From Udeniomyces pyricola (taxonomy: Eukaryota; Basidiomycota; Tremellomycetes; Cystofilobasidiales; Mrakiaceae): a DNA stretch of 64,000 nucleotides. A model generated the notes under the pieces. It did no database searches and was not told the DNA's origin. It saw only the letters and a list, made by a program, of their open reading frames with translations. A program made the translations under genes and the position numbers. How positions within the stretch are numbered: position 1 is the first letter of the stretch; the number at the start of each line of letters is the position of its first letter. The DNA is taken from contig BCIK01000022.1 in assembly GCA_039545295.1 (NCBI GenBank), positions 310,001-374,000 on the forward strand. The letters are read 5' to 3'. Below, piece after piece: positions 23,642 through 34,043 of this stretch.

Positions 23642-24205
23642 GTCTGCGGAATAGAAGGGGATGGGTGGGGAGGGGGAGAAGAGGAGAAGAAGGTGGACGG
23701 AGAGGGAGGGAGAAGAAGGGAGCTTGACAAGAGGCTTCGAAATTGTCGCGAGCTCATTTCGATCAGCCTGTATGGAACCACATGCAGTAAAGTCGAAGCT
23801 GCCCCTGAAGTATATCATATTTATATATTAATTATCGCGAGGCATCTGCACTATTTCTCATATATGTATATTATGCGACATGTATGATATACGGCTATAT
23901 CTACATCAATCCATTCAATTTAACGTGATAGCTGAGGACAGTGCTATAGCCGATGATATACATAGATATATAGTTCTCTCCCAGAATATCTGAATCGAGC
24001 ACACGGTGGACGCGACGTTTTTGGGCGATGGGATATATGGGATAGCTCTTGTTTTGTTCATGATCATCATCCATACTACCTCCTTCTCTCCCACTCGTTC
24101 TCGCCTTTGCCTCTTTCCCTTTGCCCTTTTGCTCCTCCTCGTCACTCCTTTGACTTCTGCTCCTCTTCCCCCCCCCCTTAAAACAAACCTCTCAAATCCA
24201 AAACC
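23642..24205. promoter_or_regulatory. Divergent promoter region, SSZ1 / Kre9-like
   Basis: A stretch of 564 bases. G/A-rich on the + strand next to SSZ1 (sense CT-rich leader), AT-rich in the middle (about 23815-23970, with TATATATTAATTAT and similar runs) and CT-rich before 24206. This symmetrical layout fits a bidirectional promoter. Confidence 0.45.
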
Positions 24206-25926
24206 ATGTTCGCTTCCATCGCCCTCCTTCTCGGCGCTGCCTCCCTCGTTCAGGGCGCTGCTTCCCCCACTTCGCCCGACTCGACCACCGTCGCCGCCGT
24301 CGGGTCCACGCTCAAGGCTCAGTGGTCGGCCGACACCACCGGTACTTGGACTGATATGACTATCCAGGTGCGTTTGGCTTCATCTGCTCATGTTGACGCG
24401 GTGTCATCCGATGAAAAGCATGCTGACTGGCGTGCTTGGATCCACTTCCTGCGTTTGCCTTCCCTCCCCTTTGTTTCTTTCGTCTTTGCGCAATTCAGCT
24501 CATGAGTAAGTACCAACGTTTTTGATTCGTATGCCCTTTGACACGCCCAAGGAGATATGCTAACAATCCCCTGATGGTGCGTTTGCGCGTGTGACAGCCG
24601 GTGACAACTTCCAGGTTCGACTCTGCTTCTGGCCGTCTCTCTCCGCTCAAGCACGCGCCTCGTCAGTCGTTCGAGCTGACCCCCCCCCCTCCCCTGACTC
24701 ACTCTTTTTCACGGTACTCGCTCTTGATCTTCCATATCTTCCATTTATGATAGATGGTCCCCTTGACGAGTGAGTGTCTCTAAACCATCCGTCTGTCATC
24801 TCCTCGAGCCCGCTTCGCACCGCGCGCTTCCCAGGGCTCATCGGCACGCGTCTTCCCCCCTTTTGATTTTGGGTGTTTTTCTTTTTCTTCCTAAGCCGTC
24901 GGGACCGGTATCGATGCGACCTCCGCGACCGACTACGAATTCACCGTCCCTGACGTGACCCCCAACGCGGCCATCTACTTCCTCCAGTAAGACCCCTTCT
25001 GCACATACACACATATATGCTGTCCCCCGCACACACAGCTCTTGCTCTCATGCGGCACATGCCCTGACCTGTGCGCTGCGCAGCGGTGCTCGAACCCTTT
25101 TTTAAGCCTGAAACTGACCTCTTCTTCGTTGTTTACACTTCTTTCTTTCTTCTTCTCATCTTGTTTCTAGGTTCAACCCTGCGGGTAACGCGACTGATGT
25201 CCAGTGGACCACCCGATTCACCGTACGACCGCGTTCCCCCCCCCCCCGTGGAGATCACTGCTATCGTCAAGTCGCTCTCTAAGCTCGGTTTTCAACTAAT
25301 CTGTTCGTGGGGGTTTTCGTTTGATTTTCCCAACAGATCTCCGCAACGGATGGAACGACGACCGAGCCTACCAACTCGACTCAGCCGGGTGGAGCGGCTA
25401 TCCCTTGGGGTGAGTACCTTGGGTTTTATTTCACAAGAACAGTGTTCATCCTCGTTTGTCGACTGCCCGTCGTCCTGGCCAGATTACCATAGCATATCTG
25501 TTCTGTGTGGTTGTTGATGCTAAAACGTCATGAGCTGAAAAAAACTACTTCGTTCATCGGCCTATCCATGACCTTGTCTGATTGACGTTGACTCTATTTA
25601 TTTCCTTAGGCACTGGCAAACTCGTCTCGAGCACGAGCACCAACAACTCCTCCTCCTCCTCTAGCGCTTCGGTTTCCTCTGCGTCCTCCTCCGTCGTTGC
25701 CTCCTCGAGCAGCATGGTCACCTCTGCCTCTTCGTCGGCCTCGGCTTCTTCTAAAGCAGCTTCGTCCACCCAGAGCAGCACTGGGTCGTCGACCTCGGCT
25801 CTTGCCGCTGCGGCTTCGTCGGCTACGAGTTCTAACACGTCCGCTGGTAACAACAAGGTCGTCGTGGCGGGAACCCTCGCTACTGGAGCCGCGTTGGGTC
25901 TGGTCGCTGCTGCGTTGGTCTTTTAA
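24206..25926 (+). CDS. Kre9/Knh1-like GPI-anchored cell-wall protein
   Basis: Secreted Ser/Thr-rich GPI protein with a Kre9/Knh1-type N-terminal domain (Pfam PF10342 family), associated with beta-1,6-glucan and wall assembly. Eight exons (24206-24367, 24499-24505, 24598-24614, 24754-24769, 24896-24986, 25171-25222, 25337-25409, 25610-25926) give 244 residues. Signal peptide MFASIALLLGAASLVQGAAS; domain with VGSTLKAQWSADTTGTWTDM, QLMTGDNFQMVPLTTVGTGI, DYEFTVPDVTPNAAIYFLQF and NATDVQWTTRFTISATDG. A tail of about 100 Ser/Ala/Thr residues for O-mannosylation follows, then a GPI signal (SNTSAGNNKVVVAG, then GAALGLVAAALVF). Three consecutive internal exons are only 7, 17 and 16 nt long, yet joining them is needed to complete the domain and keeps the frame. 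This gives high confidence in the model despite its odd look. Confidence 0.9.
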
Positions 25927-26512
25927 GAAGAAGGAAGAAGGAAGAAGAAGCAGGGAGATAGACAAGCAGGACTTTACGATACCTCTTTTACTCCATTCCT
26001 CTTGAACACTTTCTTTTCACATGCTCCTCCTCCCCCCCTCTCTTCTTGTGTGCCTTTTTTATCCTTCTTGGAAACGTTTTCTTTCTCTCTTTTTTTTTTC
26101 ACTTCAATCTGTGTGCATGCGTAAACCCCCTTCCCATCCCATCCTCGCTCGTTCCCTTCTCGAACTTCACTTCGGCCGTGCTCTCACACTCTCCCTCTCT
26201 CTCTCCCCTTGCTTCATTCGTTCCTTCGACGTGCCCCTCCTTTGCATATCATTCACCCAGACAAACTATCATCCAATCACGTATCCCTTCCTCCCTCCCG
26301 GCTTCCCCTGAGCTCCTCTTCTTCCACGTCATTCCTTTCAACCAAATATCCACTGCGCTCTTCAACCTTCAGACAGGGGTTCGTACCAAATAAACTTCTT
26401 TTTTTTTTTGCTACAGAAGAAAGATATACCACAGAGATGCCGTTATGATGTACACCGCATAGGTCGGGTCTGAGATCTGATGCGCCGAGATGTCGGGGCC
26501 TTTCAGCTAAGC

Positions 26513-26545
<33 letters not shown>

Positions 26546-26829
26546 CTACTTTTATATTCGTTGCTATATGATGGATTTGGAATGATCATGGAGTAATATA
26601 TGTATGTTGAATCGTCATGATCATCGATTTTGTTCGGGACGACTTGGAAAATACGGTTTATGGGTGGGTTTGTGTCTTTGAAATTGATTGTGTTTTATAC
26701 ATAGAGAGAGAGATATGATTGCAGGAAATAACCGCTGGATCCATCATGATGCGTCCCTTTTTGCCCTTTCTTTTCTTCTTTCCTCCCGACCGATCAGATC
26801 TCAGACCTTGACGGCAATGACTCCTGCTT
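25927..26829. other. Convergent intergenic region, Kre9-like / COQ2
   Basis: A stretch of 903 bases: CT-rich 3' region of the GPI-protein gene (25930-26400), a TA microsatellite at about 26513-26540, and AT-rich DNA to the COQ2 stop. No gene supported. Confidence 0.45.
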
Positions 26830-29401
26830 TTAGTGTGCCCCAGTCTGTCGTTCCTTTGCGACTTCCTCCTCCTCCTCCTCCGCCCCTTTCTCACCACCAA
26901 CACCCTCACCCATGATCATCCCAAGTGGCGTCCTCCTCGTTCCCATCGAATGCCTCTCCCAATCCGCTTCGTACCTCCACCAATAATCTCCCGCCAACCC
27001 CAAAGCGACCGCCGCGCCCAACCAAAAGTTAGACCTAAACACCTTCCAACAACTCGCCCGTCGATCGAGATCAACGCTCTTCAATTGCCAGCTCAGATGC
27101 GCCGCGGGGAAAGCGATCGAGAGGAGCCAAAAGGGTGGGGAACACGAAGCGAGGTATCCGGAGTAAGCGAGGAGAGAGAGGAAGGTTCCGGAGAAGACGG
27201 AGAGGATGGGGATGGTGGAGGAACCGAAGAGGATCGCAGTGGATTTTACGGAGACTTTGACGTCGTCGAGTTTGTCCTGTAGGGAAACAGGGATTTTTTT
27301 TTTGGGTGGGGAGGGAAGGAGGCACCGGGGGGTGGTGGTGGAGAGGTTGGATGAGAAGAAGGATGCGAAAAAGAACGAAGAGGAAGAACGAAGACGAAAA
27401 CGGGAAGAAACAGAAAAAAGAAGAAGAAAAAAAAAACAAGGAGCAAAAAGGATATATTAGCGACACATTGAATCGACCCTAAAATCACCCAGTTCACCTC
27501 TCTAGTCTGAAGGCCCTCTCTCATCCCCTTTCCATCCTTTTTTGTTCTCTCTCCTCTCTTCTTTCCTTCCCTTTCCTCTTCCATAACGCTCTTTGGTGTT
27601 TTATTTTATTTGAGAGAGAAGAGAGGTGAGGGGGAGAGAGGAGGTCTCACCTGATGAGCATAGATCGTATCGTACATGATCGTGTACAAAAAGCCACCGG
27701 CGTACATCGGGAGGGCGATCTGCCAATCGACCGTTCCCGCTACAGCCGACCAACCGAGAAGGATACCCCAGTTAAAAGCCAAGCCTGGAATCATATCGAA
27801 GAAAAAGCAGAAAAATGAAGAAGAAGAAGAACCAAGAGAGGGTGGTGGAGGGATGGAGTGTGGGAGAAAATGGGAGGGTTGTTAGATGAGTGCAAGAGGA
27901 GAGAGGGAGAGAGGGGGGGGGGAGGTTGAGGACAAACCAAGGACGGATTGAGGCCAGTATGTCACTCGTTTCATGAATGGGTAGATGACGACCAAGGCCA
28001 TGGAAGAGGCTCCCAACGCCACGCTGAAAGCAAAAAAACCGAAGAAACGAAGAAGGAGTAAAGAAGAGGAAATAGCAGAGAAAAACGGAGAATGGGATCA
28101 GATGGTTGAAGGGAAAATGGGATGGAAACGCTTGAACGCTATTTGAACAAACAACCCCCAACGAAAAGGATACTTCAGAAAGGGGGGGGGGAGGGCGGAG
28201 GTTCGATGTTCCGTCATTAGTTTTGGAAGGGTTGATAGGAAACGAACCTGTAGAGGTTGAGTTGGGTGAGAATGCCAAGACCGACGCTGAGTTGAGCCCC
28301 GAGGAAGGTGAGGGCTTGGAATTGGGTGAGGTCCCCGGCAGCGAGCGGACGGGTCTTGGTTCGGGCTGGGAACATCAAGAAAGCGGCACGCCGAAGAGTA
28401 GGATAAGCATGAGGTTTGATTGATCAAGACTGGAGAATGAGAATCATGCAAGACGACAACGATATGTCGTCGTTTCCCGACGCGTGGGTAGAGCGAGACA
28501 AAGAAAGAAACCCTGGCCCAGCGAATCATTTCCTTTCGTATTTCCGCAATGAAACCTGAATGGATGGATGAACTGACCGACGGCTGAATCGATTTTTCGA
28601 TCCCACATGTCATTGATCGTGCATCCTGCTCCACGCATGATAAAGGCACCTGCGCCAAAGAGGGCAGTGTAGTAGAGGGGCGTAGAAAGCGGAAGCTCGT
28701 TGACGGTCGAAGAGAGGATGATGGACCAAACTAAGGGGGTGTCAATGTCAAAGAATACAATGAACCGAGGTCAGTCAATGTACAATCGAGATTGTCTAAG
28801 TTGAAGCAAGAAAGAAGGATAACAAGTGGCCATCGGTATGCCAAGTGAAAAAAAAAAAAAAAAAAGACGGATAAAAGGGAAAGATGAAGAGAGAACGAGA
28901 CCGGGCAAGGGAAAATGAAAGATTCTAATCACTGCAAGGCCAAAGAAGCAACCAAGTTCCAATCGGTTTATCTACCCTAGCGAGGTAGAGGTATGGCCTC
29001 ACTGCTGGGGGCATGGATTCAACCCACGTCACAGGGGGAGGCGGCTCGATGGAAGGGTCCGATAAGACTGGGTTTGGGACCACGATGGGTTTGGAATCAT
29101 CGGAGGAAGAAGCGGACGAAGGGGAAGAAGCCAAAAAGCGCAGACCGATGCTAGAAGGGCTGCCACGGACGCTCCTCGAAACGATCTGGGGACGGTGAGC
29201 TTGGAGAAGTTGGGAAGCGAGTCGGACGTTGCGCGTGCTAGATGAGGGGTAGGCGTTGGAAGAGGTCGAGAAACGGAGGGAAGGAGCCGTCGACGACGCC
29301 GACCTGGAAACAAGACGTGATCGCGCAAGGATGGACGAAGAAGATGAGGCGGTCGTCGTAGCCGACAGGAGCCTGGGAGTGATGAGGGCCGGACGGAACA
29401 T
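26830..29401 (-). CDS. COQ2: 4-hydroxybenzoate polyprenyltransferase (ubiquinone biosynthesis)
   Basis: UbiA-family inner-mitochondrial-membrane enzyme that joins the polyprenyl tail to 4-hydroxybenzoate, the committed membrane step of coenzyme Q synthesis. Six exons (29401-28933, 28730-28578, 28365-28248, 28023-27938, 27784-27651, 27276-26830) give 468 residues. A long Ser/Arg-rich mitochondrial presequence ([20 protein letters not shown] onward) precedes [20 protein letters not shown]. The first Asp-rich motif is [13 protein letters not shown], followed by [18 protein letters not shown]. The second is [20 protein letters not shown], split across exons 5 and 6. Helices include [32 protein letters not shown] and [15 protein letters not shown]. 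The C-terminus carries a short Glu-rich extension ([10 protein letters not shown]). The ATG at 29401 is preferred over an upstream non-ATG frame. Confidence 0.95.
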
Positions 29402-29712
29402 GGCTAAGGAAAAGAAGGAGGGCAACACAGGGGTCTGGAAGAAGAGCCGGACGTGATAGAAGCAGCTGCTAGGAGCCAAGTAAAGTCAATCCGGCTCGGC
29501 CCAAAACGGCGTGGGTTGATATGACAGGCGAGTTGATAATGCTTAAACGGGTTTGTTTCCGAGGCATACCGTCACGTAACTTGTCCACGGGCCGTTCGCG
29601 TCGCGCGTCGCGTGTCATGCATTCATGTGTCTCGTCAAGTCGCGTGTTTGGTTTGTGTTCCATCAGGATAAGTCCGGCAACATCAATCATTCCGTCTGCG
29701 CCCCGCTCTGCT
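29402..29712. promoter_or_regulatory. Divergent promoter, COQ2 / aldehyde dehydrogenase
   Basis: A compact 311-base bidirectional promoter region. No gene within it. GTCACGTAAC (about 29571-29580) contains an ACGT core, but no factor can be assigned. Confidence 0.4.
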
Positions 29713-32700
29713 ATGCAGTCGTACACGGCCTTCCTCCCGGAAAGCCTTCTTCCCTACGTGCCATATCACTCCTCATCCTTCGTCCCAGCTGCCATCGCCC
29801 TCTCGACCATCGGTCTCGGATATCTCCTCCTGCGCTTCCACAATCGGGAATCGAAGCAGACCCGTCACTTCACTTTGCCCTCGCCTCCTGTACGCCTGCT
29901 CTTCTTCCACATGTTCCCTCAGGACCCTCTTTGAGAAGTCCATCACTCAATCACACACCCCATGTTCTTTTTTATCACCATCGTCTTCTCCACTCCTATT
30001 AGGAGGCCGAACCAACCTGGTCCGGGCGGATCCTGGCCGAACCAAGCCTGACTTCGCACGAGTCCGACGTGACGTTGCTCCCTCTAGGCGTGTCCTCTGC
30101 CAAAGATGCCCAAAAATTTATCACGTGCTTCGATCCAGCAAGTTATGCTCACATCGCCAGTGTGTCCGAGGATTCGATCCTTTCTCTGTTATATGTCGTC
30201 TGTCAACTTTCTGAACCCCCAAACCTCATCGATCTTCTTGCATCTCTTTCCGTCATTTCTCTCGGACTGGACCTGTTCCCAACTGTTCTCCTTCCCGTTT
30301 CGCTGCTTGAAAGCCTTACCCGCCGACTCTCCAACCTCTATCGCGGCCAAAATCACCCTCGCCGAGACCGCCCAACGTACGACCTGGCGTCACACGACCT
30401 TTCGCCAGCGCCGAACTCTCCTGCGAAGCCTCCTCAGCTGGGTCACACGCGACATGGAGGTCATCTCGCGCGTCGCCGTCCGGGACAGCGGAAAGACTAT
30501 GCTCGATTCGGCGTTTGGAGAGATTTTGACAACATGTTCCAAGATTGAAGTGGGTCGGACACTGAAACCTTCGACTAGTTTGAATAGAGAGCTGGAGATC
30601 GGTACTTTGAGCAGAAATTGTAGTTGACGATGGGATTTCGATTCGTCTCGCTTCCCCTCTCCTCTTCAGTGGTTGATCAAACATGGTGAACGATATCTAT
30701 CGCCTGAAACTGACCGTCCTGGCAACTGGATCCTCGCCCACAAACGGTCCGAAATCCATTACGAACCCCTCGGCGTCGTTGCCGCGTTGGTCTCCTGGAA
30801 CTATCCTTTCCACAATGCGCTCTCGCCAATTCTCGCGTCGATCTTTACGGGCAACGCTGTCGTACTGAAATGCTCAGAGCAAGTTGCGTGGTCATCTAAG
30901 TTCTTTGTGGACGCAGTGAGGGAATGCATCGCTCAATGTGGGTTTGATCCGGAGATTGTCCAAGTAAGTCGGATACGTTTGGTCTGGCTTGTTTCTTTGG
31001 ATCAAGTAGATGGCGCACTCGACGTAAACTGATCAAATCCACTTCTCCCCTTCCCCCTTCCTCCCCCTCATTCATATACATATGCATTCACTCTGTACAT
31101 CTACACAACTAGCTCGTCGTATGCTACCCAGAAGACGCGTGGGCAGTAACTGAAAACCCGGGAATCAGACACATCACCTGTCAGTTTTTTCTTTTCCCCT
31201 TGTTTTAGACTTACACACCTGAGGCTCCCTTTCTCCCTTATGCTGAACGATTAATCCGTCTTTGCGCTTCCCTGTCTACGTCGGTCAGTCATCGGCTCCG
31301 AGCAAGTTGCCCGTAAAGTCGCCGCGTCAGCCGCAAAGAACCTCATCCCATGCACAATGGAACTCGGTGGAAAAGTGAGCAAAATATGGATGATAGATTC
31401 GCACTTCTTTCCCTCTTCCAGAGCGATCTGCACGACAAGATCTAAAGTAGCATGGTTTTGTTGTGCATCTGTTGCATTGCCGTACCGGACCAACGTGAGA
31501 CTGCATGGGCACCTTACTGACGTCGTGCTTTCTATGACCCCTTTGAAAATCATAGGACCCCGCAATCATCCTTCCCTCGGCTAATATCGAAAAGTATCCT
31601 GAGCTTCCCAGCCTTCTCCTCTTTATCGCTCTCATTGAGGGAAAAAGAGCGAACCTCTGATGATTCAGGGTCGGTTTATCAAGGGCTAATGGTTTTCTCC
31701 CACTTGCACTTCTTATAGATTCGCCTCGACTTTTATGCGAGCCACCTTCGTTCGTGCTCATATCTCTTGTCGTTCTGGCCATTCCACCTTCTTTCATCTT
31801 GACTCTCTTGATATCCGAATCACTAAGACATTGAAATTTCCATGCCTGTTCCCGTCCTCCACTTTCTCTTTTTCGTCACACAGCAATCCCAGGGGCAAGG
31901 ATGCATCGCTTCTGAACGCTTCCTTGTTCCAAACACGCTCCTCCCCCAGTTCCTCTCGATCATGTCGACCAAGATCAACCAACTCCGGATCGGTCCTTCT
32001 TCCGCTCCTCCTCCGACTTCCACTGCCTCTCCCGAAACTCCCGCAATTCACGATGTTGGAGCCCTGATTTCTTCCGCTCGCTTTGACGAACTCGAGCGGC
32101 TCCTCCTCGCGGCTGAAGCCGAAGGGGCCAAGATCATTTGCGGTGGGAAACGATGTTCTGTTCCTTCTTCCTCTTCTGTGGCTCCATTGACCAGAGGCCA
32201 AGGCGCGTTTTTTGAGCCGACGTTAGTTGTGGGGAAGAGAGGAATGGAAATCGAACGAGAGGAGATCTTTGGACCGGTCATGCTCGTCATCCCTTACGAT
32301 ACCGTCGAAGAGGCCATTGCGATTGCGAATTCCTCGAGGTTTGGGTGAGTCGTTCGGGAGCGTCGATCAATTCAAGTTTGACGTCAAGAAAAAAAAAGAG
32401 ATGTTGTTGAACTCATACATGACCTTGGACATTCTTTTCTTTTCCTTTCTTCCTCTCACTGACTTCCAACCTTTTCTTCCTCTCGAACTCCATCGAATCA
32501 AATACCACCACCTGTCTACTCACCACCATCATGCCCATAACGAAAAAAAAAAAGCCTCGGCGCCAGTATCTACGGTCGCTCTCGTTCCGAAGCCGTCGCG
32601 CTCGCGCACCGACTCGAATGCGGGATGGTCTCGACGAACGACTTTGGTGTCTTTTACGTCGATCAATCGAACCCCTTTGGGGGAACCAAAGCCTCCGGTT

Positions 32701-33083
32701 ACGGTCGCTTCGGTGGTCCCGAAGGGTTGAGGGCGTTGTGTAACGTGAAATGTATTGTGTTGGATAGGTGGTTTGGGTGGATCGAGACGTCTATCCCTCC
32801 CGCAGTCGGTACGTCTTTTTTACCTTTTCAATGATTTCATCACATCCCCTTCTCCTCCCCCCCCCTCGCCCTTCTGCTTTCTTCTAGGTCTTGAGAAGAC
32901 AAGACTGACTTCCTTCTTACTCAACCCCCCCCCCCTCCCCCCCTGCGCCGGAGCTCAGATTATCCCATTCGATCCGCGACGAAATCCTGGCGGTTCGTCC
33001 GGGGTATCATCCGGTTCATGTACGGCTCGTCCCTCGGGGAAATCGTCGCTGGGATCCAAGACCTCATCTTCGGCGGGATGTAG
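29713..33083 (+). CDS. MSC7: Membrane-anchored aldehyde dehydrogenase (Msc7-like)
   Basis: NAD(P)-dependent aldehyde dehydrogenase of the Msc7 subfamily, predicted to sit on an internal membrane. Eleven exons (29713-29889, 30003-30159, 30314-30549, 30670-30963, 31113-31179, 31289-31374, 31556-31593, 31719-31749, 31884-32344, 32555-32808, 32959-33083) sum to 641 residues. An N-terminal hydrophobic helix (FVPAAIALSTIGLGYLLLRF) is followed by the cofactor fold with GVVAALVSWNYPFHNALSPI and NAVVLKCSEQVAWSS. The catalytic base is Glu in CTMELGGKDPAIILPSANI (about residue 335). The nucleophile is Cys in QSQGQGCIASERF (about residue 369). EIFGPVMLVIPYDTVEEAI and NPFGGTKASGYGRFGG are standard late motifs. 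The C-terminal helix YPIRSATKSWRFVRGIIRF is also Msc7-like. A Pro/Thr/Ser insertion lies near residue 405. Homologues in fungi act in aldehyde or lipid-aldehyde clearance; the substrate here is unknown. Confidence 0.93.
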
Positions 33084-34043
33084 AACCAGGGATGCAAAAA
33101 AAAAGAGATTAATAGAGAATCATGCGCGCAGGGAAAGAAACGAAGAGGGTGGAAAGAGGGTGGAAGGAGAGGAATAGGAGTATATATGCGTGCGCGCGCT
33201 GCTTTGATCGATCAGGCTACTCTTCGTCACTAAAAAGGAGAAAGAGGAAAAGGAGGGAGGGCGAGGGGGTGAAACCAGATTTGCTCCGACAGCCATCAGC
33301 TGTAGCGATATGTATGATCAGCAGAGATGATACAAGAAACATAGATATTATATCCAAAACAAACCCCTTTTTCGTTCTCCTCCCCNCCCCCCCCCCCTCT
33401 TTTCCTTACTTTCTCTTATTTCTTTGCTGCTCGATTCTTGCTGAAAGAAGAAGAAGAAGTAGAAAAGGGAACATTGCTCCTGACAATTATTTTACTCGAA
33501 ACCGAACGCGCACGAAGCAAAAAAAAAAGAATGGAGAAAAACGAAACGAAACAGAATAGAACAGGGAAAAAGAGAGAGAGAGAGAGAAGAAAGCGAAGTT
33601 AAGACATGGATAAAATGAGCAGTCAGATATGATGTGGGAAGCCCGTAGATGGATATCGTTCGAAAGGAAAAGAAACAACCGAGTGGATGGGTAGGAGGGA
33701 GAGGAGGCAGGGGAGGGGGAGGGGGGAATCAGAAAGCGAGTAGTACGTGAATGGAAAGATAAAAGGGGATAGTTTGGAGGGAGAAGGACAAGAAAAAAGC
33801 AAGGGAAGAAAGGATAAAAGAGATGAAGAGAGAGATGAAAGCAGTGTTGGCGGCGAGGTGTAGAGGGGAGAAGAATGAAGGAAACCAAAAGACGAAGGTT
33901 GATGGAGGTAAGGGTCATCGAACCAGACAAAGGAACAAAACAGTGATCGAGCAAAATTATGTGATTGACCAAAAGAAAATAATAATAAAAAAGCGGGAGC
34001 GAGCGCGAAGATGGCAGGAAGGGACGAGATGGGTGCTGAGCTA
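33084..34043. other. Convergent intergenic region, aldehyde dehydrogenase / APSES factor
   Basis: A stretch of 960 bases, purine-rich on the + strand, with A and C homopolymers and one unknown base in a C tract at about 33386. A 235-codon minus-strand frame (33487-34194) is low-complexity Phe/Ser/Leu/Pro sequence read from the purine-rich DNA and is not considered coding. Confidence 0.45.

Noticed and set aside
29571..29585. GTCACGTAAC as a defined bHLH or Atf site between COQ2 and MSC7
   Set aside because: Single short match with no repeat or positional support; listed only as a possible ACGT core.
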